Of a DNA stretch of 64,000 bases, positions 7,945-17,881 are shown piece after piece. The DNA comes from Allosalinactinospora lopnorensis (GTDB lineage Bacteria > Actinomycetota > Actinomycetes > Streptosporangiales > Streptosporangiaceae). The stretch's first letter is position 1; every line of letters starts with the position of its first letter. The notes below the pieces were generated by a model, which was given only the letters and a program-made list of their open reading frames with translations, ran no database searches and was not told where the DNA came from. The position numbers were made by a program, and so were the translations under genes. The stretch spans positions 1-64,000 of the forward strand of contig NZ_LAJC01000027.1 of assembly GCF_000981225.1 (NCBI RefSeq), given 5' to 3'.

Positions 7945-9096
7945 GTGCCGGAGAACGTCCCCGATCTGCAGCGCGAGGTCACCGAGCTGAGCGACCGGGT
8001 CTCAGCGCTGCGCAGCACGCACGCGATGTTCCCGAACGACGCCGCCGGGACGGCCGAGGCCGCGCTCGCCGAGCTCGGGTTCGCCGAGCAGCTGCTGCGC
8101 GACTGCAAGGATCGGCTCACGGCCCAGGAGGCGAGCACGCCCCGGCGCTCCGGCCACGACGACGATCGGGCGGTCCTGCGCGCCGTCTTCACCGAACTGA
8201 GCATCCCCGTGGTGCTCCTGGACCGCGAGGGCTACATCCGCAGGATCAACGCGATGGGAGCCGAGCGGCTGGGCAGCGCGAGCGGGTACCTCACCGGAAA
8301 GCCGTTCTCCAACTTCGTCGACCTGCGCCGGCGTGCGGCCATGCGGTCGTGGCTGGCCGCGGTGCTGCGGGGCGGCGAGCCCGCGTCCTTCGAATCGCGG
8401 CTGGCGCAGCGCGGCTGGGCCGAGGACGTGCACCTCACACTGACGCGGCTGGACGTGCCCACCGAGGCCGAACCGCTGATAGTCGTCGTGATGTCCCCGC
8501 CGCTGAACAGCGTGCACGACGAGGGCCCCGCCCCATTGGAGTCGGAGGTCGAGGACCAGGTCGTCGTTCTCGCCGCGCGCCGCCTCGACGTGCTGACGCG
8601 GATGACCCGCCTGCTGCTGCGCGGCGCCGGCCCCAGCCGCTCCCTCGCGCTGGACGACGCGGCGGAGCTGCTCGCCGACTCCTACGCCGACTGGGTCCTC
8701 ATGGACGTCTGCGACCTGCCCGGTGACGCCGGCCGGGCGCGGCGCGCGGTCGTCGCCGGTCCCCGGGGGGAGGACCACCGCGGGCTCGTGGAGTCGCTGG
8801 ACCCGCAGCGCTCGGAGGTCCCGCGCGATGTCCTGGCCAGCGGCAAGTCAGTGCTGCACCAGCTCATCGAGGACGAGCGCATACTCGGCCGGGACCGCGA
8901 CGGAGCGCCGCTGCTCAGCGCACTCGGCGCGGGGTCGCTGATGTGCGTCCCGTTGCGGGGCAGCCGCGGCGTGCGCGGGGCGCTGACCCTGATCCGGCGC
9001 AGCAACCGGGGCGCGTTCAGGCTTGCCGATCTCGGGCTGATCGAGGAGATCGGCGAGCACATCGGGCTCGCGCTGCCGCCCAGACCCGCCGACTGA
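7945..9096 (+). CDS. PAS-GAF sensory protein without output domain
   Basis: 383 residues. An N-terminal helical coiled segment (DLQREVTELSDRVSALRSTH) is followed by a PAS domain at about residues 70-180 (AVFTELSIPVVLLDREGYIR, RINAMGAERLGSASGYLTGK) and a GAF domain at about 210-380 (SYADWVLMDVCDLPGDAGRA, LGAGSLMCVPLRGSRGVRGA). The layout equals the sensory half of actinobacterial RsbU-like phosphatases, but no PP2C or kinase domain follows; the frame simply ends after the GAF helix. It may act as a binding partner of the nearby phosphatase or STAS proteins. GTG at 7945 is chosen for its GGAG eight bases upstream; a frame start at 7885 is weaker. Confidence 0.75.
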   Translation: MPENVPDLQREVTELSDRVSALRSTHAMFPNDAAGTAEAALAELGFAEQLLRDCKDRLTAQEASTPRRSGHDDDRAVLRAVFTELSIPVVLLDREGYIRRINAMGAERLGSASGYLTGKPFSNFVDLRRRAAMRSWLAAVLRGGEPASFESRLAQRGWAEDVHLTLTRLDVPTEAEPLIVVVMSPPLNSVHDEGPAPLESEVEDQVVVLAARRLDVLTRMTRLLLRGAGPSRSLALDDAAELLADSYADWVLMDVCDLPGDAGRARRAVVAGPRGEDHRGLVESLDPQRSEVPRDVLASGKSVLHQLIEDERILGRDRDGAPLLSALGAGSLMCVPLRGSRGVRGALTLIRRSNRGAFRLADLGLIEEIGEHIGLALPPRPAD

Positions 9097-9104
9097 CCAC
9101 GCTC

Positions 9105-9822
9105 TCACCCGTGCGGGTGCCCGTACGGTCCCGAAGGGCCGTAGGGACGGTGCTGCGGCGGCCCCGGGTGGGGAGGCGGGTAGGAGTACGGCGGGGCCCA
9201 CGGCGGCGGAGCCGATGCGCCCGCCCCGTAGGACGGCGGCGGGCCGTACCCCGGGACCGGGCCGGCCGGCGGCCGCCGGGAGAGCAGGAACTCGACCAGG
9301 TTGTAGCCGGCGATCGCGACGAGCAGGACCAGCGTCACCCAGAAGCCGTAGCGTGTACCGCCCGCGACCTCGTCGCCGGCCCAGCCGGCGTACTCCTCGA
9401 CCCGGTCCTCCAGACCGACGAGCACGGTCACCTGGTTGGCCGCGATCAGCGCGGCGGCGGCGCCGGAGGCGATGAGACCGGCCAGGGCACGCGCGAACAC
9501 CGACTGCAGGATGCTCCCGGCCACCGCCCCGGTGAGGACGGCCAGGATCCCGAGGAGCATCAGGGGGTGCGCGCCGACGCCCTCCTCCTGCGACTTGAAG
9601 ACGCCCGGAAGGTCGGCCCCGCTCCCGTACACCGCGCTCGAACCGCTGACCGAGGGCGTGCCGTTGACGGCCATGTCCCACCCGCTGGCGTGGACCCGCA
9701 GTCCCCAGCCCACTTTCGCAGGAGACCCCGACGAAAGGTAGGAACAGGCAGAGCAGAACGAAGACCAGTCCGGAAGGGCTGATCAGCTTGCGCGGCCACG
9801 AGGTGTTCCCGGGCGCGCTCAC
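9105..9822 (-). pseudogene. Four-helix-type membrane protein gene, frameshifted
   Basis: Two reading frames together make one family-like protein of about 238 residues. The first, from GTG at 9822, gives MSAPGNTSWPRKLISPSGL and a transmembrane segment FVLLCLFLPFVGVSCES. The second continues GWGLRVHASGWDMAVNG, then hydrophobic segments (LMLLGILAVLTGAVAGSI, ALAGLIASGAAAALIAAN, GFWVTLVLLVAIAGYNLV) and a Pro/Tyr/Gly-rich tail ending HPHG. Removing one A from the run at 9714-9716 (TTT on the plus strand) joins them as VSCEVGWGLRVHASGWD. The function is unknown; similar actinobacterial proteins have an N-terminal helix ending near a Cys and a GWD.A segment. A consensus error is as likely as a true mutation. 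Confidence 0.65.
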
Positions 9823-9876
9823 ACCGCTCCCCTCGTGCCGGCGGCCGGCCCCGCGGCCCTGCTGCCCGCCCGGATG

Positions 9877-10521
9877 CTACTCAGGGCCATGGATGGCCTC
9901 GACCAGGGTGGTCAGCCGGGCGACGGAGCGGTCGAGGTCGCGTACCGCCTCGATGGTCTTCTGGTCGCTCTCGCGCTCCTCCGTCACGATCCGGTCGCGC
10001 AGCAGTCCGAGGTTGGCGTTGATCTCGGCGGTCCGGCGCGAGAGCTGCCCGGCCACCGAACCGGCGGTGGCCCCGGACTCCGGGTTCAGGTCGCGCTGCA
10101 GCATCCGCGACTGGTCCCGCAACCGCTGCTTGGTGTGGTGAAGGTCGACGAACACTTCGACCTTGGACCGCAGCACCCACGGATCGAACGGTTTGGTGAG
10201 GTAGTCGATCGCCCGGGAGGCGTACCCGCGGAACACCTGGTGGCGGTCGATTCCCGCGCCCGTCAGGAAGATGATCGGGATGTCCTTCGTCTTCTCCCGC
10301 TGCTTGATGTGGGCGGCGGTCTCGAACCCGTCCATCCCCGGCATCATGACGTCGAGCAGGATGACCGCGAAATCCCCTTCCAAGAGGGCCTTCAGCGCCG
10401 CCTCGCCCGAGTTCGCGCGCACCAGGTTCTGGTCGAGGGAGGTGAGGATCGCCTCCAGGGCTGTGAGATTCTCGTCGCGGTCGTCCACGAGGAGGATGTT
10501 GGCCTTATGGGGCACGTTCAT
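9877..10521 (-). CDS. Stand-alone response regulator receiver protein
   Basis: 214 residues. Residues about 8-125 form a REC domain: ILLVDDRDENLTALEAIL with the acidic pair, VILLDVMMPGMDGFE with the phosphoacceptor Asp, IIFLTGAG and the KPFDPWVL lysine. The remaining 90 residues are charged and helical, with no DNA-binding or enzymatic domain (ELSRR-type heptads: QLSRRTAEINANLGLLRD). The ATG start overlaps the stop codon of the upstream hybrid kinase in ATGA, and AGGAG lies before it, so the two genes are translationally coupled. It is the probable phosphate acceptor or output partner of that kinase. Confidence 0.9.
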   Translation of the reverse strand: MNVPHKANILLVDDRDENLTALEAILTSLDQNLVRANSGEAALKALLEGDFAVILLDVMMPGMDGFETAAHIKQREKTKDIPIIFLTGAGIDRHQVFRGYASRAIDYLTKPFDPWVLRSKVEVFVDLHHTKQRLRDQSRMLQRDLNPESGATAGSVAGQLSRRTAEINANLGLLRDRIVTEERESDQKTIEAVRDLDRSVARLTTLVEAIHGPE

Positions 10522-13500
10522 TGCTCCTGCTTGTTATCCGTGTCTTCTCCGGCCGAGTTCTGGTCCAGCCACGCGCGTATCACGTCCAGGAGATGGTCCA
10601 GGTCCACCGGTTTGGTGACATAGTCCGACGCGCCCGCTTCCAGGCTACGTTCCCGGTCGCCCTGCATCGCCTTAGCCGTGAGGGAGATGATCGGCAGGTC
10701 GGCGAACTGCGGCATCTCCCGAATGGCGAGGGTCGTCGCGTCACCGTCCAGCTCGGGCATCATGATGTCCATCAGTACCAGGGCGATGTCCTCGTTGGCC
10801 TCCAGTTTCTCAATACCGGAGTGGCCGTTGTCCGCGTACAGGACCTCCAATCCGTGCGCCTCCAACGCGCTGGTCAGCGCGAACACGTTGCGGATGTCGT
10901 CGTCGACGATCAGCACGCGCTTCCCCGCCAGCGCGGCGTCGCGGTCGGGGTCGTCGCGCGTCTCGGGGTCGGCCTGCTCGACGCCCTCGATCGATTCGTC
11001 CGCGACCTTGAGGACCGGTACCGGCGCCGGCTCCCCCTGTTCGTCGGCGGCGCCGTCCGCGCCCTCGTCCAGTGCCGCGGTACCGGCCGGGCTCTCCGGG
11101 AGCTCCGGACGGATCTCGGTGAGCGGCTCGATGTCCGGCTGGGTCTCCGCGGGCAGCCCCGAGACCGCCTCCAGCGGGTCCTCCAGCCGCTCCGCGGTGC
11201 CCTCCGGCAGCCGCACCGGCATCAGCAGGGTGAAGGTGCTGCCCTCGCCGAGCACGCTCTGCACCCGGATCTCCCCGCCGAGCAGCCGGGCGAAGTTCCG
11301 GCTGATGGACAACCCGAGGCCGGTGCCGCCGAAGCGCCGGCTGGTTCCGCCGTCGCCCTGGTGGAACGCCTCGAAGATGACCTGCACCTTGTCGTCGGGG
11401 ATTCCGATCCCGGTATCGGTCACCGAGAACGCGATGACCTCTTCGTTCTCGCCGAACATGTCGAGGTCGGCGTCGTCGAGCGCCCAGGCGGGCTCGATGA
11501 GCATCCGCACCTCGCCGGAGCTGGTGAACTTCACCGCGTTGGACAGCAGGTTGCGCAGGATCTGCTGCAGCCGCTGCTCGTCGGTCCACAGGTAGTTCGG
11601 GATGTCCGGCGACACCTCGACGGCGAACGCGAGCCCGCGTTCGCCGGTCATCGGGCGGAAGGACGCCTCGACGTAGTCGACGAGCCAGCCGATCGACACG
11701 TCGCTCGGCTGCACTTCGGCGCGGCCCGCCTCCACCTTGGACAGGTCCAGGATCTCGTCGATCAACTGCAGCAGGTCACTTCCCGCCTTGTGGATCGTCT
11801 GGGCGAACTCCACCTGCTTGGACGTGAGGTTCTGCTCGGAGTTGTCGGCCAGCAGCCGCGCGAGGATGAGCAGGCTGTTGAGCGGAGTCCGCAGCTCGTG
11901 CGACATGTTCGCGAGGAACTCCGACTTGTACTTCGAGGAGACCTGCAGCTGGTGCGCCCGGTCCTCCAGCGAGCGCCGGGCCCGTTCGATCTGCCGGTTC
12001 TGCAGTTCGATCGCCCGGTTCTGGCTGGCCAACTGGCCGGCCTTGCTGTGCAGTTCGGCGTTCTTGCGCCGCAGTTCCTCCTGCTGGCGCTGCAGCTCGT
12101 TGGAGCGCTCCTGCAGTGCGGTCGTGAGCTGCTGGGACTGCACCAGCAGGTACTCGGTCTTGGTGTTCGCCAGGATGGTGTTGATCGTGGTGCCGATCCG
12201 CGTCACCAACTGGCGCAGGAAGTTCAGGTGAACCTCGCGGAACTCGCTGTAGGAGGCCAGCTCGATGACACCGAGCACGCGGTCCTCGGAGACGATCGGC
12301 AGGATCGCGAGGGTCAGCGGCGGCGCCCCGCCCAGGCCGGACTCGACCTTCACGTAGTCGGGCGGCACATTGTGGATGATCATCTCCTTCTTCTGCGCGA
12401 TGACTTCGCCGGCCAGCCCGGAACCGGCCCGCACCCGGCGCCGCGGCTCGCTGGGCTGGTAGCCGAAGCCCGCGTAGAGGCGGAAGGTCTCCTCCTCGTC
12501 CTTCTCCTCCGGCAGGAAGCACGCGCCGTGCTGGGCTTCCACCAGCGGCGTCACCTCGTTCATGATCAGCCGGGCCAGCTCGTTGAGGTCGCGGTGGCCC
12601 TGGATGAGGCCGGAGATGCGGGCGAGGTTGCTCTTCAGCCAGTCCTCGTCGCGCTGGGCGGCCGTGGTCTCGCGCAGGTTGCTGACCATCAGGTTGATGT
12701 TGTCCTTCAGCTGCTGCATCTCGCCGCGGGCGTCGACCTGGATGTTCTGGGTCAGATCGCCCCGGGTGACCGCGCTGGCCACCTCGGCGATCGCGCGGAC
12801 CTGCGTGGTGAGGTTCCCGGCGAGCTCGTTCACGCTGTCGGTGAGCTGCTTCCAGGTGCCGGAGACCCCGTCGACCTTGGCCTGGCCGCCGAGCTGCCCC
12901 TCGCTGCCCACCTCGTGGGCCACCCGGGTGACCTGGGTGGCGAACGCCGACAGTTGGTCGACCATCGTGTTGACGGTGTCCTTCAGCTCCAGGATCTCGC
13001 CCTGCGCGTCCACCGTGATCTTCTTGGTCAGGTCACCGTTGGCCACGGCCGAGGTCACCTGGGCGATGTTGCGCACCTGGGTGGTCAGGTTGTGCGACAT
13101 CGAGTTGACGTTCTCGGTGAGGTCCTTCCAGATCCCCGACACGCCCTTGACGTCGGCGCGGCCGCCCAACTGCCCTTCGGTACCGACCTCACGCGCCACC
13201 CGCGTGACCTCATCGGCGAACGCCGAGAGCTGGTCCACCATCACGTTGATGGTGTCCTTCAGCTCCAGGATCTCGCCCTTGGCGTTGACCGTCACCTTCT
13301 TCGTGAGGTCGCCGCGCGCGACGGCGCGGGTGACGATGGAGATCTGGCGCACCTGGTGGGTGAGGTTGTTGGCCATGGAGTTGACGTTGTCGGTCAGGTC
13401 CTTCCACACCCCCGACACGTCGCGGACGTGCGCCTGGCCGCCCAGCTTGCCCTCGGTGCCCACCTCACGCGCCATGCGGGTCACCTCGTCGGCGAAGGAC

Positions 13501-14786
13501 TCCAGCTGGTCCACCATCGTGTTCACGGTGTCCTTGAGCTGCAACATCTCACCCTGCGCGTCCACCGTGATCTTCTTGGTCAGATCGCCCTTGGCGACCG
13601 CCGTGGTGACCTGGGAAATGTTGCGGACCTGGTAGGTCAGGCTGTTGGCCATGGAGTTGACGTTGTCGGTCAGGTCCTTCCAGATCCCCGACACGCCCTT
13701 GACATTGGCACGGCCGCCCAGCTTGCCCTCGGTGCCCACCTCACGCGCCACCCGCGTGACCTCATCGGCGAAGGAGTCCAGCTGGTCCACCATCGTGTTC
13801 ACGGTGTCCTTGAGCTGCAACATCTCACCCTGGACATCCACCGTCACCTTGCGGCCCAGGTCGCCGCGCGCGACGGCCGTGGTGACCTGGGAGATGTCGC
13901 GCACCTGGTTGGTGAGGTTGTCCGCCATGGAGTTGACGTTGTCGGTCAGGTCCTTCCAGATCCCCGACACGCCCTTGACATTGGCACGGCCGCCCAGCTT
14001 GCCCTCGGTGCCCACCTCACGCGCCACCCGCGTGACCTCATCGGCGAAGGAGTCCAGCTGGTCCACCATCCTGTTGACGGTGTCCTTGAGCTGCAACATC
14101 TCACCCTGGACATCCACCGTCACCTTGCGGCTCAGGTCACCGCGCGACACCGCGAAGGTCACCTCGGAGATGTCGCGCACCTGCGCGGTGAGCCGGGAGG
14201 CCATCTGGTTGACCGACTCGGTGACGTCGCGCCAGGCACCGGAGACCCCCTCGACCCGGGCACTGCCGCCCAGCTTGCCCTCGGTGCCCACCTCACGCGC
14301 CACCCGCGTGACCTCGTTGGTGAACCCGTGCATCTGATCGGCCATCCGGTTCACCGACGTGGCCAGGCGGAGCAGGTCGCCCTGGAGGGCGCCGTGCCGG
14401 CTGGTGAGGTCGGCCCGCTGGGACAGGTCGCCTCCGGCCACGGAATCGAGGATCTGCGCGACCTCGGTCACGGGCTCGCTGACTTCGTCGAGCAGCTGGT
14501 TCAGCGCCTGGACGCTCTTGCTCCACGCCCCTCGGGCCGGACTGACGGAGATCCGCTCGTTGAGCCTTCCCTGGCTGCTCACCACGCCGCCAACGCGCTG
14601 CAGTTCGCTGCTGAGCTGCTCGCAGTGGTCCAGGACCTCGTTGAAAACGGTCGCGATCTCACCGTGCTTTCCGCCGTTCGGGGAACTCAGGCGTACACTG
14701 AAATCGCCGTCCCTCATGCTGTACAGGGCACTGAGAAGCTCGTCCAGCTGCGCTTCCGATGCCGGTTCTCGGGTCGCTTCGGGCAT
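10518..14786 (-). CDS. Multi-HAMP hybrid histidine kinase with GAF and receiver domains
   Basis: 1,422 residues, soluble. Residues about 20-735 hold about eight HAMP units of 92 residues; six are near-identical in form (GDLxxKxTVDxxGExLxLKD then [20 protein letters not shown] and [11 protein letters not shown]). A GAF domain follows (about 735-890), then a coiled coil rich in Gln/Glu/Arg (about 890-945), HisKA with the H-box [15 protein letters not shown] near residue 962, HATPase_c ([29 protein letters not shown]; about 1060-1190), an acidic linker, and a REC domain with [10 protein letters not shown] near residue 1340. No transmembrane helices are visible. The chained HAMP pattern resembles fungal group III (Nik1/Os-1) kinases and their actinobacterial relatives, which sense osmotic stress. 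ATG at 14786 has GGAGGAGG upstream. Coupled to the downstream REC gene. Confidence 0.92.
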   Translation of the reverse strand: MPEATREPASEAQLDELLSALYSMRDGDFSVRLSSPNGGKHGEIATVFNEVLDHCEQLSSELQRVGGVVSSQGRLNERISVSPARGAWSKSVQALNQLLDEVSEPVTEVAQILDSVAGGDLSQRADLTSRHGALQGDLLRLATSVNRMADQMHGFTNEVTRVAREVGTEGKLGGSARVEGVSGAWRDVTESVNQMASRLTAQVRDISEVTFAVSRGDLSRKVTVDVQGEMLQLKDTVNRMVDQLDSFADEVTRVAREVGTEGKLGGRANVKGVSGIWKDLTDNVNSMADNLTNQVRDISQVTTAVARGDLGRKVTVDVQGEMLQLKDTVNTMVDQLDSFADEVTRVAREVGTEGKLGGRANVKGVSGIWKDLTDNVNSMANSLTYQVRNISQVTTAVAKGDLTKKITVDAQGEMLQLKDTVNTMVDQLESFADEVTRMAREVGTEGKLGGQAHVRDVSGVWKDLTDNVNSMANNLTHQVRQISIVTRAVARGDLTKKVTVNAKGEILELKDTINVMVDQLSAFADEVTRVAREVGTEGQLGGRADVKGVSGIWKDLTENVNSMSHNLTTQVRNIAQVTSAVANGDLTKKITVDAQGEILELKDTVNTMVDQLSAFATQVTRVAHEVGSEGQLGGQAKVDGVSGTWKQLTDSVNELAGNLTTQVRAIAEVASAVTRGDLTQNIQVDARGEMQQLKDNINLMVSNLRETTAAQRDEDWLKSNLARISGLIQGHRDLNELARLIMNEVTPLVEAQHGACFLPEEKDEEETFRLYAGFGYQPSEPRRRVRAGSGLAGEVIAQKKEMIIHNVPPDYVKVESGLGGAPPLTLAILPIVSEDRVLGVIELASYSEFREVHLNFLRQLVTRIGTTINTILANTKTEYLLVQSQQLTTALQERSNELQRQQEELRRKNAELHSKAGQLASQNRAIELQNRQIERARRSLEDRAHQLQVSSKYKSEFLANMSHELRTPLNSLLILARLLADNSEQNLTSKQVEFAQTIHKAGSDLLQLIDEILDLSKVEAGRAEVQPSDVSIGWLVDYVEASFRPMTGERGLAFAVEVSPDIPNYLWTDEQRLQQILRNLLSNAVKFTSSGEVRMLIEPAWALDDADLDMFGENEEVIAFSVTDTGIGIPDDKVQVIFEAFHQGDGGTSRRFGGTGLGLSISRNFARLLGGEIRVQSVLGEGSTFTLLMPVRLPEGTAERLEDPLEAVSGLPAETQPDIEPLTEIRPELPESPAGTAALDEGADGAADEQGEPAPVPVLKVADESIEGVEQADPETRDDPDRDAALAGKRVLIVDDDIRNVFALTSALEAHGLEVLYADNGHSGIEKLEANEDIALVLMDIMMPELDGDATTLAIREMPQFADLPIISLTAKAMQGDRERSLEAGASDYVTKPVDLDHLLDVIRAWLDQNSAGEDTDNKQEQ
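12750..14340 (-). repeat. 276-bp direct repeats encoding the HAMP array
   Basis: Six successive units of 276 bases (92 codons) within the kinase gene. The block ending in the GTEGKLGG codons recurs near 12890, 13165, 13442, 13718, 13994 and 14270. The stretch 13648-13794 (147 bases) is identical to 13924-14070, and the next 65 bases differ at only a few positions, which points to recent duplication or conversion between neighbouring units. Confidence 0.9.
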
Positions 14787-14817
14787 GGATTCCCCTCCTC
14801 CGCAACTCATATGCCGG

Positions 14818-14838
14818 TGACCCCGTTGACCGGGGTCA
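14818..14838. promoter_or_regulatory. Operator-like inverted repeat upstream of hybrid kinase
   Basis: TGACCCC (14818-14824) and GGGGTCA (14832-14838) flank a seven-base centre, 32 bases upstream of the kinase start at 14786. The spacing fits a dimeric repressor site or part of the promoter. The remaining intergenic space to 15153 (about 315 bases, divergent promoters) shows no gene; the AT-richer part lies around 14955-15010. Confidence 0.35.
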
Positions 14839-15153
14839 GGGGATATACCGCTCCGCTGGGGGTGCGGGGTATCTCGCCCCGGCGGGTCTCCGCTACGACC
14901 ACCGGAACCGTACTGCAACACGCGGTGGGCGCACCGGGGTACCGCGGTGCGTTGGATCAATCGGCCTGGCTGCTCAAATACACGTACGTTCTGACATCAT
15001 GTTTGCGTTGTCCCTACTGTGCCCGCGGACGCGGCTGTTGTGACACCGCCGGGCCAGCAGACGACGACTCGATAGGGGGTGTAGGGCCAATCGTAGTAAC
15101 GCCTTGATCCCGTCTGCCCCGTTCAACGCCGAAGGAAACCGTACGGCTGCACA

Positions 15154-17349
15154 ATGCCACAGGACTCGATGAAGGTCTCCCAGCGGGAGTTCTCCCCCGC
15201 TCCCGAGACAGCGGGCGAGGCGCGCGTGTTCGTCCGGGAAACACTGCGGGACTGGGGGATCGAATACCCCTCCGACGACATCATTCTGCTCGTCAGCGAA
15301 CTGGTGACGAACGCGGTCATCCACGCGGAGAGCACGCTCGAACTGACCGTGCGGCGGCTGTCGGCGGCTGTCGAGGTAATCGTGGCCGACCGCGCGCCGG
15401 AGCGCGCCGTCCCCAAGGTCGGGCCCCTGACGGTGGACACGGCACCGCCGGCCGACGACGGGCGCGACGGAGGCCTTGGCCTGGCACTCGCGGCGGCGAT
15501 CGCCTCCAGTTGGGGCGTCAGCTACAGCAAAGAGGACAAGGCCGTCTGGTTCCGCATCGAGGACGAGAAGGTCGAGGACGAGGACACCGAGCGTCCCGTG
15601 CTCTCCCCGCCGGACCCGGTGCGCCCGCACCGCCGCCGCTCCGCGCGCCCCGGCCCGTGGGCGGCGCTGGAGGCCGCGCTGTCGGCCCGGCTGACACTTC
15701 CCGAACTGCTCGACCGCACCGTTGAGTACGCGCGGTCCGCGCTGGGCGGCGACGCCGCCTACATCGCACTGGCCACGACCGACGAGACCGAATGGGAGGT
15801 CCGCGCGGCCACCGGGCTGACCAACGGTCCCTGGCGCCCGTTCCGCAGCCGGACCGAGGAGACCTTCCCCTCCGCCGCTCCGGAACCGGGCCCCGTCATC
15901 AACGACGACCTGATGATCGCGCGGGCGCACCGCGGGCGGCTCGCCGGAGCGGGCATGCGGTCGCTGGTCACCGCGCCGCTCATCGTGGAGGGCCGAATCA
16001 CCGGACTGATCGGTGTCGCGTCGCGCCGCATCCGGCACTTCGGTACCACCGCGGCCCGGCGGCTACAGGAAGGCGCCGACCGCATCGCCCTACCCATGGA
16101 ACGCGCCCGACTGGCCGAGGTGGAGCTGGCGCGCCGCGCCTCGCTGAGCTTCCTCGCCGAGGCCAGCGACCTGCTCACCGGCACACTCGACGAGCAGATG
16201 ACCTCGGCGCTGGCCGCACAGCTGGCGACGTCGCGCCTGGGGAGCTGGTGCGCCGTGCACACCACCACGGAGCTGGGGATCTCCCGGCTGACCCACACCG
16301 TGCACCGCAACGAGAACTACAACGACATGCTGCGGACCCTGTTGGGCACGCTGCCGCCTCCCGAGCAGCGCGAGCCGCGCCCGCTGTGGACCCGCGGGCA
16401 GCTCCTCTCAGCGGGGCTCGACGACGAGTTGACGCTGGAAATGGCGGAGAGCCCGGCCATCAGCATCCCCCTGGTCGCGCACAGCAGGACACTCGGGCGG
16501 CTGACGCTGGGCAAGGACCCCGAAGCGGATTTCACCCGTGAGGACGTGGACGTCGCCGACGACCTCGCCCAGCGCGTCTCCTCGGCGATGGAGAACGCGC
16601 GCCTCTACGCCAACCAGACCTCGATGAGCGAGGCACTGCAGCGGAGCCTGCTCCCGGCCAAGGAGAAGGAGCCGACCATCCCGGGCGTGGACCACGCGGT
16701 GTTCTACCGCCCGGCCGACGAGCGCACGGTCGTGGGCGGCGACTTCTACGACGTCTTCGCCACCGACGGCCGCTGGTGCTTCGCGATCGGCGACGTGTGC
16801 GGCACCGGCCCCGCGGCGGCCGCGGTCACCGGACTGGCCCGGCACACGTTGCGGGCGCTCGCCCGCGAGGGCTACTCCCCCGCTCACATCATGCACCGGC
16901 TGAACCTCGCGATCCTGGAGGAGAACACCTCCACGCGCTTTCTGACCATGCTCTACGGGGAGATGACCCCGCTGGGCGCCCCCGGCGAGGGGATGCGCAT
17001 CCGCCTGGTGTCGGCCGGGCACCCGCTGCCGTTGCGGCTGAACCAGGAGGGGGAGGTGACGACGCTCGGGACCTCCCAGCCGCTCCTGGGGGCGTTCGAG
17101 GACGTCGGCTTCTACACCGAAACCGTCGAGGTCTCCCCGGGAGGCGTGCTCCTCGCGGTCACCGACGGTGTCACCGAACGCCGCAGCAACGAGGACATGC
17201 TCGGTGACGAGGGGTTGCAGCGCATCTTCTCCGGCTGCTCCGGACTGACCGCCCAGGCCGTCATCGCCCGCATCGACCGGGACCTGGAGGAGTTCGCGCC
17301 GGGCGGGCACACCGACGACACGGCCATGCTGGTCCTGCGCTTCCTCTGA
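15154..17349 (+). CDS. RsbW-like ATPase / GAF / PP2C phosphatase fusion
   Basis: 731 residues joining opposite activities of a partner-switch in one chain. Residues about 10-145 form a GHKL anti-sigma kinase-like domain (ILLVSELVTNAVIHAE as N-box; GGLGLALAAAIASSWGV). Residues about 165-330 form a GAF domain, about 335-490 a second GAF-like region, and about 530-731 an RsbU/SpoIIE PP2C domain: VVGGDFYDVFATDGRW, FAIGDVCGTGPAAAAV, VLLAVTDGVTERR and TDDTAMLVLRF carry the metal-binding acidic residues. Phosphatases of this type dephosphorylate STAS antagonists. Mycobacterium tuberculosis Rv1364c is a known fusion of related parts. It is divergent from the multi-HAMP kinase. Start ATG 15154; an internal ATG at 15169 preceded by AGGA is possible. 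Confidence 0.9.
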   Translation: MPQDSMKVSQREFSPAPETAGEARVFVRETLRDWGIEYPSDDIILLVSELVTNAVIHAESTLELTVRRLSAAVEVIVADRAPERAVPKVGPLTVDTAPPADDGRDGGLGLALAAAIASSWGVSYSKEDKAVWFRIEDEKVEDEDTERPVLSPPDPVRPHRRRSARPGPWAALEAALSARLTLPELLDRTVEYARSALGGDAAYIALATTDETEWEVRAATGLTNGPWRPFRSRTEETFPSAAPEPGPVINDDLMIARAHRGRLAGAGMRSLVTAPLIVEGRITGLIGVASRRIRHFGTTAARRLQEGADRIALPMERARLAEVELARRASLSFLAEASDLLTGTLDEQMTSALAAQLATSRLGSWCAVHTTTELGISRLTHTVHRNENYNDMLRTLLGTLPPPEQREPRPLWTRGQLLSAGLDDELTLEMAESPAISIPLVAHSRTLGRLTLGKDPEADFTREDVDVADDLAQRVSSAMENARLYANQTSMSEALQRSLLPAKEKEPTIPGVDHAVFYRPADERTVVGGDFYDVFATDGRWCFAIGDVCGTGPAAAAVTGLARHTLRALAREGYSPAHIMHRLNLAILEENTSTRFLTMLYGEMTPLGAPGEGMRIRLVSAGHPLPLRLNQEGEVTTLGTSQPLLGAFEDVGFYTETVEVSPGGVLLAVTDGVTERRSNEDMLGDEGLQRIFSGCSGLTAQAVIARIDRDLEEFAPGGHTDDTAMLVLRFL

Positions 17350-17441
17350 CCGCCGGCGGGCCGCGGATCCTCCGGACGCGGAGCGCGCTCGGCCCCTACT
17401 CTGGGAAGCGCAGGGTCGTCTTCGAAAATGGAGGACTCCCG

Positions 17442-17672
17442 ATGACCCAACCGACGAACGTCCGACTCACTGCTCGCATATGGCCGGAGGAAGGCGGTTT
17501 CGTGATCCAGTGCGTCGAGAACGGCGTCACCACCGAGGGCGACACCTATGAACAAGCCCTGCGGAACATCCAGGAAGCGGTGGAACTCTATTACGAAGAC
17601 GAAGACATCGACTTCTCCCTCATCCACCCCGAAGCGGCCGTCCTTCCCTTCGACATCAAACTCAGCGCATGA
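17442..17672 (+). CDS. hicB: HicB-family antitoxin
   Basis: 76-residue antitoxin of a type II system. It shows the partial RNase H-like HicB fold: LTARIWPEEGGFVIQCVENG, VTTEGDTYEQALRNIQEAVE and LYYEDED. It has no separate DNA-binding tail. ATG at 17442 follows GGAGGA at a normal distance. The last codon and stop overlap the ATG of the HicA gene (ATGA), so antitoxin comes first and is translationally coupled, the reverse of the hicAB order of Escherichia coli. Confidence 0.88.
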   Translation: MTQPTNVRLTARIWPEEGGFVIQCVENGVTTEGDTYEQALRNIQEAVELYYEDEDIDFSLIHPEAAVLPFDIKLSA

Positions 17673-17881
17673 GCCCACGGACTCGCAGGATGTCCAGTAA
17701 GGAGATCATCAAACTGCTCGAAGCTGAAGGATTCGAGCACGTTTCCACACGGGGTGACCACTACAAAATGCGCAGGGACGGCCGTTCCATCATCGTGCCG
17801 CTCGGACGCGATCCGCTGCGCATGGGCACACAGAAATCCATACTCGACGCCGCGGGTATCGACCCGAAGAACCTTCCCTAA
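17669..17881 (+). CDS. hicA: HicA-family mRNA interferase toxin
   Basis: 70-residue double-stranded-RNA-binding-fold toxin that cleaves mRNA when freed from HicB. MSSKEIIKLLEAEGFEHV, then TRGDHYKMRRDGRSIIVPL with the catalytic His in GDHY (family form GSHH/GSHY), and LRMGTQKSILDAAGI are all typical. The stop codon overlaps by four bases with the stop of the convergent mnhG gene. ATG at 17669 overlaps hicB; an internal ATG at residue 8 would also give an intact domain. Confidence 0.88.
   Translation: MSPRTRRMSSKEIIKLLEAEGFEHVSTRGDHYKMRRDGRSIIVPLGRDPLRMGTQKSILDAAGIDPKNLP

Noticed and set aside
12750..14340. Possible CRISPR-like array because of regular repeats
   Set aside because: The 276-base units are in frame and encode HAMP domains; there are no short repeats with unique spacers and no cas genes anywhere in the window.
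10521..15107. 1,528-codon open frame on the plus strand opposite the hybrid kinase
   Set aside because: It mirrors the GC-rich codon bias of the kinase gene; its Val/Leu/His/Gln-rich sequence has no domain, and the minus strand gives a full, well-known kinase.
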